49,314 nt of DNA from an uncultured Clostridia bacterium (GCA_934277845.1 CAKQVV010000004.1:1-49314), one strand, 5' to 3'. Positions 37,195 through 46,346 are shown, counted from the stretch's first letter. Numbers and translations are program-made. The notes: generated from the letters alone by a model not told the origin.

Positions 37195-37396
37195 GTTCCG
37201 TGCATGGGATTCCACGTCGTAAGACATAGCCCATAATGACGGGGGCTATGCCTTACTCCTCTGAATGACGTTTAAGAACGGAAACAGCACGTTATAATTT
37301 TAAATAAAACGCACAGCTTTACTTTTACCTTGTCATTCAGAGAACCCGACGAACGATTTTGCGTTCGTCGGGTTCGTGGAATCCCCTGCATGGAAC
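37195..37396 (+). repeat. Mosaic palindromic repeat, copy R2 (inverted-repeat pair of module a)
   Basis: The ends 37195-37216 and 37375-37396 are inverted repeats matching at 20 of 22 positions. Inside each end is a hairpin: left arms 37219-37232/37243-37256 (13 of 14 paired, with CATAGCCC) and right arms 37343-37355/37362-37374 (13 perfect pairs, AACCCGACGAACG). The conserved CTCTGAATGAC and its reverse GTCATTCAGAG close the hairpins. The layout resembles a miniature inverted-repeat element. The rest of 37178-37423 has no gene. Confidence 0.75.
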
Positions 37397-37423
37397 AAGT
37401 AATTATCCTTTTGCTTTCTTTAA

Positions 37424-39433
37424 TTACTTCTCCGCCACGAGCAGCTTGCCGTAAGGCGGAAGAACTACCGTTTCGCCCGCGGCGTAAGCCTTGCCGTCGA
37501 ACGCGTTCACGCCGCTAAGCGGCACGGTGACGGAGCCGCCCTCGTGCGAGGTTTCAATCGCGGCGAACACGCGCATTCCCTCGCCCTCGCGGATAACGGT
37601 TACGATATTTTTGTCCGCGACAGTAACGGGTTTCACGCCCTTTTCCGCGGCAAGGAACTTCGTAAACTCGCCCAAAGTCGCGGCATCCGGCACAAATCCC
37701 AGAATAACTATTTTGCCTTTGCCGCAGGGTGTGGACGTGATCGCCGAATAGCCTTTTATATACTCGCCGTCGGAAAATTCCGCGACTGTTTCGGCTTTAT
37801 CCGACACGGTGTAAGCCTCGTAAAACACGGACAGCGAATTGCCGACTGCGCCGCAACCGAACTTTATCGGATAAGTTTCGCCTTTCGGCAGATAGAATTC
37901 CTGTCTTACGCCCGCGATTTCCTCCAGCGAGCCGAGAGCGCGGTCGGTAAACTTCGCGCCCGAGCGATTGCGGTTGTCGGACATGGGACCGACTACCCAG
38001 GTACCGCCCTTTTTCGTCCAGTCGAGCATGCGGGTAATAAGATCGGTTTCGGTAAGGTCAGGCATAAACGGCGTGAAAACGACTTTGTATTCGTCCACGG
38101 GGTGCGACGGCGTAATGACGTCCGGGCGAAGTTGGATATCCGCCAGCGGATCGTAAAAGTACTTTTCGAGATCGCGGCGGTAATCGAAACCCTGCGACAT
38201 GCGCTGGAAACGGAATGTTTCGAGCGCAGGCGTCGAGCAATGGAGCGCGATGCCGCTCGTCACGGGCTTGGTTCGCGTGATAATATCGGAAGTCGCGTCG
38301 AGTTCTGCCGCCAGTTCTTTGATTTCGTTTTCCACGTGGAACGGTCTGCCGCAGGACGCGACGCACGCGCCGTGCATGAGTTCGTGTCCGCCGTAGTGCG
38401 AACGCCACAGCCAGTAGTTGACCAGTTCCGCGCCGAGCAGCACCGACAACCACACGTTGGCGTTGTTAAAGTCTTTCGGGCGCATGCCGTTGGCTTCGGT
38501 CGAGCCGTTCCAGCAGCACGAAGTTTCGGTCACCCAGAACGGACGGTTTTTCGCCGGGCGCATAAGGTCGTACCAGAAAGTCGCGCCGCGGAAATTGCTT
38601 ACGTCGTTGTAGTGATTGAACTGCATTATATCCATGTCGTGCGACAACCGATCGTAATCGAGATTGAATATAGGCATGCTGTCATGCCCGATCGGCGCGG
38701 AGGAATACTTCGCGATTATGTCGTACTGACGCCTGATAAAATCAAGTTGCGCGTCGTTCTGAAACTTTATCCACCACTTGTTGTACGACGGGTGCGCCCA
38801 TACGTGCGGCGCGGGTTTCGAGAGGTCGTCGAACGAGTCGTACTTCATCGAAAAAATGTTTGTGCCCCACTCGCGATTGAGCACGTCTATATCGCCGTCG
38901 TACTGCTTTCCCATATACCCGCGGAACTTTTTCTCGCAGTCGTCGCAAACGCAGCCCATCGCGCCGAGGTTTCCGCGATCCGGCTCGATTTCGTTGTCGA
39001 TCTGCCAGCCGATGACGTTTTCGTCCCGCCCGAACTCTTTCGCCATAGCCTCGACAATGCGGTCGCAGTACCTAAGATAAACTTCGCTGTTCTGACAAAT
39101 ATCGCGCCTGCCGCCTATCGTCTGCCGCACTCCGTCCATGCCCACCGCAAAGATTTCGGGGTGCTTGTTTGCCAGCCAGCGCGGCGGGCAAGCCGTGGGC
39201 GTACCCATAATCACGGAAATTCCGCGGTCGCGGCATTTATCTACCACTTCGCGGAACAGCGAAAAATCAAACTCTCCGTCCGCAGGTTCCATCGTCGCCC
39301 AGGCGAACTCCGCGATACGCACGCAGTTAAGCCCGAGTTTAACCATAAGATCGAGATCTTTGTCAACTTCCGAGCGGTCCCATGCCTCGGGATAGTAGTT
39401 AGAACCGAATATCGGTTTTTTCACCTTGAACAT
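37424..39433 (-). CDS. Beta-galactosidase, glycoside hydrolase family 42
   Basis: This 669-residue enzyme removes terminal beta-galactose. The TIM barrel contains the acid/base Glu148 in GWQIDNEIE and the nucleophile Glu303 in FWVTETS. Four Cys (113, 161, 163, 166) in DICQN and CVCDDC form the zinc cluster seen in some GH42 enzymes. A trimer-type domain and a C-terminal beta-sandwich follow. There is no signal peptide, so it acts in the cytoplasm on imported galactosides. GAGGAG precedes the ATG. It is transcribed alone from a promoter nested in the terminator of the upstream leucine-rich-repeat gene. Confidence 0.95.
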   Translation of the reverse strand: MFKVKKPIFGSNYYPEAWDRSEVDKDLDLMVKLGLNCVRIAEFAWATMEPADGEFDFSLFREVVDKCRDRGISVIMGTPTACPPRWLANKHPEIFAVGMDGVRQTIGGRRDICQNSEVYLRYCDRIVEAMAKEFGRDENVIGWQIDNEIEPDRGNLGAMGCVCDDCEKKFRGYMGKQYDGDIDVLNREWGTNIFSMKYDSFDDLSKPAPHVWAHPSYNKWWIKFQNDAQLDFIRRQYDIIAKYSSAPIGHDSMPIFNLDYDRLSHDMDIMQFNHYNDVSNFRGATFWYDLMRPAKNRPFWVTETSCCWNGSTEANGMRPKDFNNANVWLSVLLGAELVNYWLWRSHYGGHELMHGACVASCGRPFHVENEIKELAAELDATSDIITRTKPVTSGIALHCSTPALETFRFQRMSQGFDYRRDLEKYFYDPLADIQLRPDVITPSHPVDEYKVVFTPFMPDLTETDLITRMLDWTKKGGTWVVGPMSDNRNRSGAKFTDRALGSLEEIAGVRQEFYLPKGETYPIKFGCGAVGNSLSVFYEAYTVSDKAETVAEFSDGEYIKGYSAITSTPCGKGKIVILGFVPDAATLGEFTKFLAAEKGVKPVTVADKNIVTVIREGEGMRVFAAIETSHEGGSVTVPLSGVNAFDGKAYAAGETVVLPPYGKLLVAEK

Positions 39434-39527
39434 ATTTTCTCCTCTTTTCCCCGCGCGATTTGAAACAAGCTCGAAAGTTCGGGCGGATATTCCGGCTGCG
39501 TCGCGGTTTTTTAATTTTTATACCCGA

Positions 39528-39556
39528 ATTATACACCCAAAAAAGCAAAAGGTCAA
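39528..39556 (-). promoter_or_regulatory. Promoter of the GH42 gene nested in a terminator
   Basis: On the minus strand TTGACC (39551-39556), a 17-nt spacer and TATAAT (39528-39533) form a strong promoter. Its -35 box is part of the terminator arm and its spacer contains the terminator T-tract. Confidence 0.75.
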
Positions 39557-39581
39557 CGCCGTCGCGCCGACCTATTTTGCT
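39539..39581 (-). terminator. Terminator of the leucine-rich-repeat lipoprotein gene
   Basis: AGCAAAA-GGTC (39544-39554) pairs with GACC and TTTTGCT (39569-39581) with a 2-nt bulge, and on the minus strand it runs into TTTTTT. Confidence 0.75.
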
Positions 39582-39624
39582 ATCCTTAAAACCGCAATAA
39601 TGTACAATTTATTTTGACGGAATA

Positions 39625-40869
39625 TTAAACCGCCGCTCCGCCGTTATAATTCCACACGACCTCGGCAGGACAAAAACTGTCCCATACTCCGTCCCATCCT
39701 TTCGGACGACTTTCCGCCTCGCAATAAATAGTTTCGAGATTGTTGCAACCGGCAAAAACACCGGACGAAATAATCGTTACGCTTTCCGGTATAGTTATAT
39801 TTTTCATTTCGACACATCCCATAAATGCATCCATATCAATATCGGTTACACTATCGGGAATCGTCACTTTTCTTAAATCGCAGCATCCGGCAAACGTAAA
39901 TTCTTCTATTCGCGTCATCCGATCCGGAATCTCTATTTCGGTTACTCCTTCAACCTGATAAAAAGCGTATTTTCTTATTCCTGTTATTTCCGGTTGAATG
40001 ATCGGTTTTTCTTCACTTCCGATATAATTTATCAAACTTTTTGTTCCGTCTGTTTCGTTATATATTACAAAACCATTGTTTTCGGAAATTTTACTCGGCG
40101 TAGTTTCGTCGACGTACACGTCATTAGCATAATATGCGACACAGCCGCCGTTCTCAGATCCTTTATCGATCTCGATTGCAGACAAATTGCGGACTTCCAC
40201 CAAGCGATAGCACCATCCGAACGCATATTCACCGATTCCGGTTATGCTCGCAGGTATCGTTACGCTCATCAAACCGGTGCAAGATTCGAATGCGTGCGAT
40301 CCTATTTCGGTTACGCTATTCGGTATTTTCAAGTCCCGAAGTCTGCAACAATTAACAAACGTTCCGCTCTCTATTCGAGTTAAGCTGTCCGGCAACGTTA
40401 TATTTATTATTCCCCGGCAAGAATTGAAGGCATCGCTTCCGATATAAGTTATCTTATCCGGGAAATCGATCCCGGCAATTTTTTCACATAACATGAACGC
40501 CTTATCGCCGATACTCGTTACGTTTTCAGGAATATTTATTTTTTCAAGCCCCTGACAAGCATAAAAAGCTTCGTTACCTATACTGACGATAGTCTCAGGA
40601 AGTTTTACACTCGTTATCCGACTTTCCTGATAAAATGCTTTATCCGCAACCTTTATGACATTTTTTCCTCCATAAGTAGCGGGAATTTCAACCTCATTGT
40701 TCATCCCGAAATATCTCGTAACTGCATACCCGTCGCCGTAAAGTTCATAACTTAGCCCGTCGTTTTGTACGTTCGGTCCCGTAGCTTCTTCGCCGCACGC
40801 GACGAGCGCGAATACGGAAATTACTGCCAGACACAAAACTGTCAGAACGATCGATACTCTCTTTTTCAT
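39625..40869 (-). CDS. BspA-type leucine-rich-repeat lipoprotein
   Basis: The 414-residue product has lipobox FALVAC (Cys25), then about eight LRR_5 repeats of 22-24 residues with the phrase IGDKAFMLC / LPDSLTRIESGTFVNC / IPNSVTEIGSHAFESC. An island of about 60 residues without repeats (about 225-300) interrupts the array. Such proteins sit on the surface and bind host or microbial partners in other species. The gene is visibly AT-richer than its neighbours and lies beside repeat copy R3, which suggests acquisition or rapid change. AGGAG lies 7 nt before the ATG. The ligand is unknown. Confidence 0.88.
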   Translation of the reverse strand: MKKRVSIVLTVLCLAVISVFALVACGEEATGPNVQNDGLSYELYGDGYAVTRYFGMNNEVEIPATYGGKNVIKVADKAFYQESRITSVKLPETIVSIGNEAFYACQGLEKINIPENVTSIGDKAFMLCEKIAGIDFPDKITYIGSDAFNSCRGIINITLPDSLTRIESGTFVNCCRLRDLKIPNSVTEIGSHAFESCTGLMSVTIPASITGIGEYAFGWCYRLVEVRNLSAIEIDKGSENGGCVAYYANDVYVDETTPSKISENNGFVIYNETDGTKSLINYIGSEEKPIIQPEITGIRKYAFYQVEGVTEIEIPDRMTRIEEFTFAGCCDLRKVTIPDSVTDIDMDAFMGCVEMKNITIPESVTIISSGVFAGCNNLETIYCEAESRPKGWDGVWDSFCPAEVVWNYNGGAAV

Positions 40870-40922
40870 TTATCACTCCTGTGGATTATATTTTCGATAC
40901 TCTCGGGGAGTTTCTTCGTTAT

Positions 40923-40951
40923 ATATTACACTAAAAAACACATAATGTCAA
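40923..40951 (-). promoter_or_regulatory. Promoter of the leucine-rich-repeat lipoprotein
   Basis: On the minus strand TTGACA (40946-40951), a 17-nt spacer and TAATAT (40923-40928) lie about 55 nt before the start codon. Confidence 0.65.
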
Positions 40952-41007
40952 TACACTTTTTGAGAATTCTTTCGGGATAAGCATGAAGTTATAAGGATAA
41001 TTATTCG

Positions 41008-41370
41008 GTTCCATGTCGGGGATTCCACGCGCGGCGTACCGCCGCGCTCTGAATGACCGTTAAAACGGAAAGTGCGCGTTATTATTTAAAATAGAACGAG
41101 AAGCCTTACTATTATATTGTCATTCAGAGCAAATGCATAAGCATTTGCGTGGAATCCCCCACAGCAGAGAAATAATAATCTTTATTTAAAGCGTTGCGGG
41201 CGCGACGCGTTAAGCGAACAGTCCGGTGGACTGTTCGTAGCCAAAGCGGGGAGCAATTTATAATTGCGACCTGAGGGGACACAGCCGCAAGTGTCCTCGG
41301 CGACTTTTTTGATACTTTTTTCTTCGTTTGAAAAAAGTATAACTGTTACTCACTTGCACAAGTAACAGTT
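41008..41370 (+). repeat. Mosaic palindromic repeat, copy R3 (a - spacer - a' - D with insert)
   Basis: Left end 41008-41029 with hairpin CGCGGCG/CGCCGCG (41030-41046), then CTCTGAATGAC; right end with GTCATTCAGAG (41119-41129) and hairpin GCAAATGC/GCATTTGC (41129-41148). Module D follows from about 41180: GGACAC/GTGTCC, an 11-bp hairpin ATACTTTTTTC/GAAAAAAGTAT (41312-41340) and a perfect 10-bp locus-specific hairpin AACTGTTACT/AGTAACAGTT (41341-41370). About 75 nt inserted inside D carry hairpins GAACAGTCC/GGACTGTTC and GCAAT/ATTGC. The rest of 40952-41456 holds no gene. Confidence 0.75.
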
Positions 41371-41456
41371 ACACCATTAAATACAAATTTGCTAATATAA
41401 TAAAAATATTAACATTATTAAAGAAAGAAAAATACTCTTACTTTTCTATTTTTTCT

Positions 41457-42050
41457 TTACTTTATATACTCTCTTACTCTTAGTTTCGCGCCGGTCTTTT
41501 CGGCTACGGCGCGGCACTTGTCGATATTTACGCCGTCGACCGCGACTACGCTCATAACGGTGTCGATGCCGGCCTTTACGCACTCGGCGGTGAAGGCGAG
41601 CATTGCGGAGAACGCGTACAGCCCGTAAGCCGAACGGCAAACGCGGTCGTAACCTTCGGCGTTGTCGCTGTTGAGCGACACGGACACTTCGTCGATCGCG
41701 CCTTTGAGATCGGGCACTATGTCGCGCTTGTTGATAAGGTTGCCCAAGCCGTTGGTATTGAGCCGCGTTTTCTTGCCCGAAGCGTGCGCGAACGCCGCGA
41801 CTTCGACCATTTCCGCGACCTTGTAGGTCGGCTCGCCGTAGCCGCAGAACACGAGTTCGTTGAAATCGCCGTGTTTTTTAATGTCGTCTATAACCTCTTT
41901 CGCGCTCGGCTCGCGGCTGAGCCACAGATCGCCGCTATTCCCTATTCCGTCGCCGTTGTGACGGATGCAGAACGTGCAGTCGTTGCAGCATTTATTCGTA
42001 AGATTGACGTAAAGATTATCGCCGTAGCGATACACGAAGTTTTCGTCCAT
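41457..42050 (-). CDS. TatD-associated radical SAM protein
   Basis: This 197-residue protein carries CX3CX2C (Cys21, Cys25, Cys28) in NKCCNDCTFCIRH for the 4Fe-4S cluster, followed by ELVFCGYGEPTYK and RLNTNGLGNLIN, typical of short radical SAM enzymes. It follows tatD by 62 nt, the arrangement for which the TIGR04038 family is named. ATG 42050 has GGAG about 6 nt upstream, so the longer frame starting at 42116 is not used. The reaction is unknown; the constant tie to TatD suggests a role in DNA or RNA end repair or processing. Last gene of the metG operon. Confidence 0.9.
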   Translation of the reverse strand: MDENFVYRYGDNLYVNLTNKCCNDCTFCIRHNGDGIGNSGDLWLSREPSAKEVIDDIKKHGDFNELVFCGYGEPTYKVAEMVEVAAFAHASGKKTRLNTNGLGNLINKRDIVPDLKGAIDEVSVSLNSDNAEGYDRVCRSAYGLYAFSAMLAFTAECVKAGIDTVMSVVAVDGVNIDKCRAVAEKTGAKLRVREYIK

Positions 42051-42112
42051 AATGCGCTCCAAAAAAGTATTTCGTCGTCTTCCCCGCTCCCGATAATAAT
42101 ATGCGCCGACGC

Positions 42113-42889
42113 TCACGCGCGTTGCATTTTCGTAAAAACCCGATACGCGTTGTCGGTAGTCAGCCGTTCGATCGCCGTGTAGTCCTCGCCCAGAATCTCC
42201 GCGATCTTCTCCGCTTGCTTGCGGACGTAACGCGGATAATTTGTCATGCCGCGATAGGGCATGGGAGCCAGGTACGGGCAGTCGGTTTCGATAAGTATCC
42301 TGTCGCGAGGAACAATCGGTACTATGTCGTAAAACTTCTTTGCGTTCGAGAACGTTACCGAGCCGGAAAACGAAACGTAAAACCCGAGGTCTGCGAACTT
42401 TTCGGCGGTTTCTTTAGATCCCGAATAGCAATGCAGTACCGCTCCGCCCCTTAACTTGCCGAGATTGCGCCGTATAACGGTTTCAAAGTCCTCGTAAGCG
42501 TCGCGGACGTGAAAACACACGGGGAGCCCGGTTCCTTCCACGACTTCGAGTTGGCTCTCCAGCCAGTAAATCTGCGTTTTGCGGTCGGTGTCGTCGTAAT
42601 GATAGTCAAGCCCGATTTCGCCGATCGCCACACATTTAGGACTACGGCTCAACGCGATAAGTTCGTCCGCGGGATCGGCTGTCAGCCGCTGCGAATCCGA
42701 CGGATGCACGCCGGCGGCGAAATATATCGCGGCGTTGCTTTCCGCGATACGCCTGCACTCGCGCGAACTTTCGATATCGTAACCGACGGTGATTATTCTC
42801 TCCAGACCGTCCGCCTGCATATTATCGATTATCTCCCGCGCGCCGCCGTACCTTTCGTCGGTTAAGTGCGCGTGAGTGTCGATCAGCAT
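42113..42889 (-). CDS. tatD: TatD family metal-dependent hydrolase
   Basis: This 258-residue TIM-barrel hydrolase begins MLIDTHAHL, giving metal ligands His6 and His8; AIGEIGLDYHYD, FHVRDAYEDF, LHCYSG and LIETDCPYLAP supply the others. Family members act as 3'-5' DNases on single-stranded DNA and in processing of RNA or D-aminoacyl-tRNA. The ATG overlaps the metG stop by 7 nt (ATGCTGA), with GGAGG 9 nt before. It is coupled to metG, a pairing found in many Bacillota, and followed by its radical SAM partner. Confidence 0.95.
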   Translation of the reverse strand: MLIDTHAHLTDERYGGAREIIDNMQADGLERIITVGYDIESSRECRRIAESNAAIYFAAGVHPSDSQRLTADPADELIALSRSPKCVAIGEIGLDYHYDDTDRKTQIYWLESQLEVVEGTGLPVCFHVRDAYEDFETVIRRNLGKLRGGAVLHCYSGSKETAEKFADLGFYVSFSGSVTFSNAKKFYDIVPIVPRDRILIETDCPYLAPMPYRGMTNYPRYVRKQAEKIAEILGEDYTAIERLTTDNAYRVFTKMQRA

Positions 42890-44859
42890 ACTTCGCTGCC
42901 TCCGTCCATATCCTTTTCGGGACGAACAAGGCAGAGTTTTTCGTTTTCGCCCTCGCCCGAAACGGCGCACAGCAACATGCCGCGGCTCTCTATTCCGCGG
43001 ATCTTGCGGGGTGCGAGGTTGGAAACCACGACCACGCGCTTACCCACCATTTCTTCGGGCGTGTAGAACTTGGCGATACCGCTGACGATCGTGCGGATCT
43101 CGTCGCCGATCCTGACGGTGGACTTCAGGAGTCTGTCCGCTTTCTCCACTTTTTCGCACGCAAGAACTTCGCCCACGACGAGTTTGGTCTTAAAGAACTC
43201 GTCCGCGGTCACAAACTCGGGCTCGGCGGGAGCGGCGGTTTTGACTTCCTCTTTCTTCGGTTCGGTTTTGACTTCTTTTTCCGCGGTTTCCGCGTTGGCT
43301 ATCTTTTCCAATTCTTTCAGTTCCTTTGCTATATCGAGCCTGGGGAAAAGTATCCCCGTTTCTTTGGTTTCGTAGTTTTTGATTTTGCCGTAGATAAGAT
43401 TGCCCTCGAAATACTCGGGCTTTTCTATTCCGAGTCCCTCGAAAATCAGCGCGGGCGTGCGGGTGAGGAAGGGCATAAGCGCGGTGACGCACACTCTGAT
43501 CGCTTCTAAAAGGTTGTAAATGACCGCCATAAGCCGCGGCTTGTCCGCTTCGTTCTTCGCCAGCACCCACGGACGCGTGTTGTCGATATACTTGTTCGCC
43601 TTGTCGATGACGGCGAATATCGTTTCGAGCGCTTTCGAGAGGTTGAGTTTTTCGATTTCCGCGTCGAGTCTGCCGTCCAGCGCATTGATTCCGGCGATAA
43701 ATTCGTCGTCGAACTCGCCGCGATCTCCGCCGGCGTTCACCTTGCCGTCGAAGTACTGCTTAGCCATGGCGAGCGTTCTGCGCGTAAGATTGCCGAGGTC
43801 GTTGCAAAGATCCTGATTAAAGCGCGTGATGAACGCTTCGTCGGTGTACACGCCGTCCGCGCCGAAAGGAATTTCGCGGAGAATATAATATCTGATCGCG
43901 TCCACGCCGTAACGATCGACGAGCACAAACGGATCGACGACGTTGCCCTTGGACTTGCTCATCTTGTCGCCGCCGAGCAGCAGCCAGCCGTGACCGTACA
44001 CTTTCTTCGGGAGCGGAAGCCCCAGCGCCATAAGGATTGCCGGCCAGATTATCGTGTGGAAACGGACGATTTCCTTTCCCACCATGTGAAGGTCGGCGGG
44101 CCAGTATTTTTTGTAAAGGCTGTCGTCGTCCGTGCCGTAACCGAGCGCGGTGATATAGTTGGACAGCGCGTCGATCCAGACGTACACGACGTGACCGGGA
44201 TCGAACTCGACGGGTATGCCCCACTTGAACGCGGTGCGCGACACCGCAAGGTCGGTAAGTCCTTCGCTCAGGAAGTTATTGACCATTTCGTTGACGCGCG
44301 AGGACGGCTCGAGGAAGTCGGTCGCGGTGAGCAGTTCTTTTATGCGATCCTGATATTTCGACAAGCGGAAGAAATAACTTTCCTCTTCGGCGTCGACGAC
44401 TTCCCTGCCGCAATCGGGACATTTTCCGTCGACGAGCTGGCTTTCCGTCCAGAACGATTCGCATGGCGTGCAGTACTTGCCCTTATAACGCGACTTGTAA
44501 ATATCGCCCTGATCGTAGAGTTGTTTGAATATCTTCTGTACCGCTTTGACGTGGTAATCGTCGGTAGTGCGGATAAACTTGTCATAGGAAATGTCGAGAA
44601 GTTTCCATAATTCCTTGATGTTGTCCACGAGTTCGTCGACGAACGCTTTGGGCGTTACGCCCGCCTCGGCGGCGCGTTTTTCTATCTTCTGCCCGTGTTC
44701 GTCGGTGCCGGTAAGGTAGAACACGTCGAAACCGCGCATACGTTTATAGCGGGCGAGCGCGTCGCAGCACACCGTAGTGTAACTGTGACCTAAATGCCAC
44801 TTGCCGCTCGGATAGTAAATAGGAGTGGTGATATAATAAGTTTTCTTTTCGTTTTCCAT
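42883..44859 (-). CDS. metG: Methionyl-tRNA synthetase with C-terminal tRNA-binding domain
   Basis: This 658-residue enzyme charges tRNA-Met. The class I signature HLGH is at residues 22-25 and KMSKS in GDKMSKSKGN later. Two zinc-finger-like Cys pairs appear in CTPCESFW and CPDCGRE. Residues about 555-658 form the dimerising tRNA-binding domain, joined by a Lys/Glu-rich linker (KEVKTEPKKEEVKT). ATG 44859 is chosen because GGGGAGG lies 7 nt upstream. A TTGCTT-N17-TATAAT promoter lies upstream; the leader of about 75 nt is too short for a T-box. Heads the metG-tatD-radical SAM operon. Confidence 0.97.
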   Translation of the reverse strand: MENEKKTYYITTPIYYPSGKWHLGHSYTTVCCDALARYKRMRGFDVFYLTGTDEHGQKIEKRAAEAGVTPKAFVDELVDNIKELWKLLDISYDKFIRTTDDYHVKAVQKIFKQLYDQGDIYKSRYKGKYCTPCESFWTESQLVDGKCPDCGREVVDAEEESYFFRLSKYQDRIKELLTATDFLEPSSRVNEMVNNFLSEGLTDLAVSRTAFKWGIPVEFDPGHVVYVWIDALSNYITALGYGTDDDSLYKKYWPADLHMVGKEIVRFHTIIWPAILMALGLPLPKKVYGHGWLLLGGDKMSKSKGNVVDPFVLVDRYGVDAIRYYILREIPFGADGVYTDEAFITRFNQDLCNDLGNLTRRTLAMAKQYFDGKVNAGGDRGEFDDEFIAGINALDGRLDAEIEKLNLSKALETIFAVIDKANKYIDNTRPWVLAKNEADKPRLMAVIYNLLEAIRVCVTALMPFLTRTPALIFEGLGIEKPEYFEGNLIYGKIKNYETKETGILFPRLDIAKELKELEKIANAETAEKEVKTEPKKEEVKTAAPAEPEFVTADEFFKTKLVVGEVLACEKVEKADRLLKSTVRIGDEIRTIVSGIAKFYTPEEMVGKRVVVVSNLAPRKIRGIESRGMLLCAVSGEGENEKLCLVRPEKDMDGGSEVC

Positions 44860-44941
44860 GTCGTTACCTCCCCGCCGTAAACTCCGACGGTTTCTTGCGC
44901 GGGCGACCGAAAACACGCCGGTTTTCCTCGCGCTATCGTAT

Positions 44942-44970
44942 ATTATATCCGTTCCGTCTCAAAAAAGCAA
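44942..44970 (-). promoter_or_regulatory. Promoter of the metG operon
   Basis: On the minus strand TTGCTT (44965-44970), a 17-nt spacer and TATAAT (44942-44947). Confidence 0.7.
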
Positions 44971-45106
44971 TCGAAAACGCCCGGGGTGCGCCGCTTTTCT
45001 CCGTTTTCCGCGTCCGATACGGTCAAATATTTCGCGATACATGCGAATATACATATTAAAAACGCAAAACCGTTTCGGATGTTTTACCGAAGCGACACGA
45101 GGTTTT

Positions 45107-45760
45107 ATGAATATAATCTGGTTTCTGATAGTTTTCGCGGGCACGACGGCGATGCTGTTCACCGATCCCGACGGCGCGATCCGCGCGCTGCTAACCGGCT
45201 CGAAAGGCGCGGTCGATCTCGCGCTGACGCTGATCTCCACTTACGGGTTCTGGCTGGGCTTTTTCGCGCTGCTCGAAAAGACGGGCGCGTCGGAATTCAT
45301 CGCGAAAATTCTGCGTCCCGTGATACGCAGGCTTTTCAAGGGCGAATCGCCCGAAACCGAACGCTATATCGCGATGAACATGTCGGCTAACCTTCTGGGG
45401 CTTGGGAACGCCGCCACTCCCATGGGCATAAACGCGATTTGCTCGATGGATCGGAAAACGCCTTACGCCACGACGAATATGATAATGCTGGTCGTGATTT
45501 CCGCGACCTCGCTGCAACTGATTCCGTCCACGGTGATAGGCATGCGCATAGCCCGCGGTTCGACCGCTCCCACCGCGTTTTTGCTGCCGTGCGCGGTATC
45601 CACCGCGGTTTCTACGATACTGGGCGTGGTGTTGGTCAAGGTCTCATCAAAAGTTTTCGGCGAAATACCGCGGAAGTTCCGTAAAGCGAAAAACGCGGAG
45701 AACGGATTGACCGGACAGCCGCTGTTTGACGGTAAAGCAAGATCGGGCGGTAAAGCATGA
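45107..45760 (+). CDS. spmA: Spore maturation protein A
   Basis: This 217-residue membrane protein has several hydrophobic segments and the nucleoside-recognition (Gate) pattern NMSANLLGLGNAATPMGINA. In B. subtilis SpmA and SpmB help dehydrate the spore core; some Gate proteins transport small molecules. The start is ATG 45107, with GAGG 4 nt upstream, where the homology begins. It overlaps spmB by 4 nt (ATGA). A spmA-spmB pair suggests the organism can or could form spores, but gut Clostridia that no longer sporulate can keep it. Confidence 0.9.
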   Translation: MNIIWFLIVFAGTTAMLFTDPDGAIRALLTGSKGAVDLALTLISTYGFWLGFFALLEKTGASEFIAKILRPVIRRLFKGESPETERYIAMNMSANLLGLGNAATPMGINAICSMDRKTPYATTNMIMLVVISATSLQLIPSTVIGMRIARGSTAPTAFLLPCAVSTAVSTILGVVLVKVSSKVFGEIPRKFRKAKNAENGLTGQPLFDGKARSGGKA

Positions 45761-46266
45761 CTTCTTACGTTATTCCCGTTATTTTTCTCACCGTGCTCGC
45801 GTTGTCGGCGTGCCGCAGAACGAACGCTTATTCGGCGTTTGTCGAGGGCTCGAAAAGCGCGCTGTCGCTGATGGCGGAAGTCTTTCCGTACCTGCTCACC
45901 GTCATGGCGGCGGTGGAACTCATGCGGGCAAGCGGCGTTTCGGCAAAGATAAGCGCGTTCGCCGCGCCTGTCACGGAGTTTTTCGGCATACCCAAAGAAC
46001 TGACCGAGCTGATGCTGGTGCGTCCGCTGTCGGGTGCGGGCGCGATGGCGGTACTGGACGGTATTTACGTCAGTTACGGTACCGATACGTATATCGGCTT
46101 GTGCGCGTCGATCATTTACGGATCAAGCGAAACGGTATTCTATCTCTCGTCCATTTACTTTTCCAAAAGTTCGGTGAAAAACCTGCGTTACGCCATTCCC
46201 GTCGCCCTGATCGCAACTTTCCTCGGTTGCGTAATCGGGTGCTTTGTGATGCGTGTGATGATGTAA
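45757..46266 (+). CDS. spmB: Spore maturation protein B
   Basis: The 169-residue partner of SpmA has about four membrane segments, the Gate-domain phrase LMLVRPLSGAGAMAVLDGI and a C-terminal helix (GCVIGCFVMRVMM). Length matches the family. The ATGA overlap with spmA makes translation coupled. No clear terminator lies directly downstream; repeat copy R4 follows within 80 nt. Confidence 0.9.
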   Translation: MTSYVIPVIFLTVLALSACRRTNAYSAFVEGSKSALSLMAEVFPYLLTVMAAVELMRASGVSAKISAFAAPVTEFFGIPKELTELMLVRPLSGAGAMAVLDGIYVSYGTDTYIGLCASIIYGSSETVFYLSSIYFSKSSVKNLRYAIPVALIATFLGCVIGCFVMRVMM

Positions 46267-46346
46267 GAGCGGTAATTCGCCCTATAACCCGAATTTTTTG
46301 TGATAAGGTATTTGTAGAAAAGTAACAAAAAGTTTTCGTTTTCCCC

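Noticed and set aside
44860..44941. T-box riboswitch before metG
   Set aside because: The leader is only about 75 nt and lacks a T-box sequence and antiterminator.
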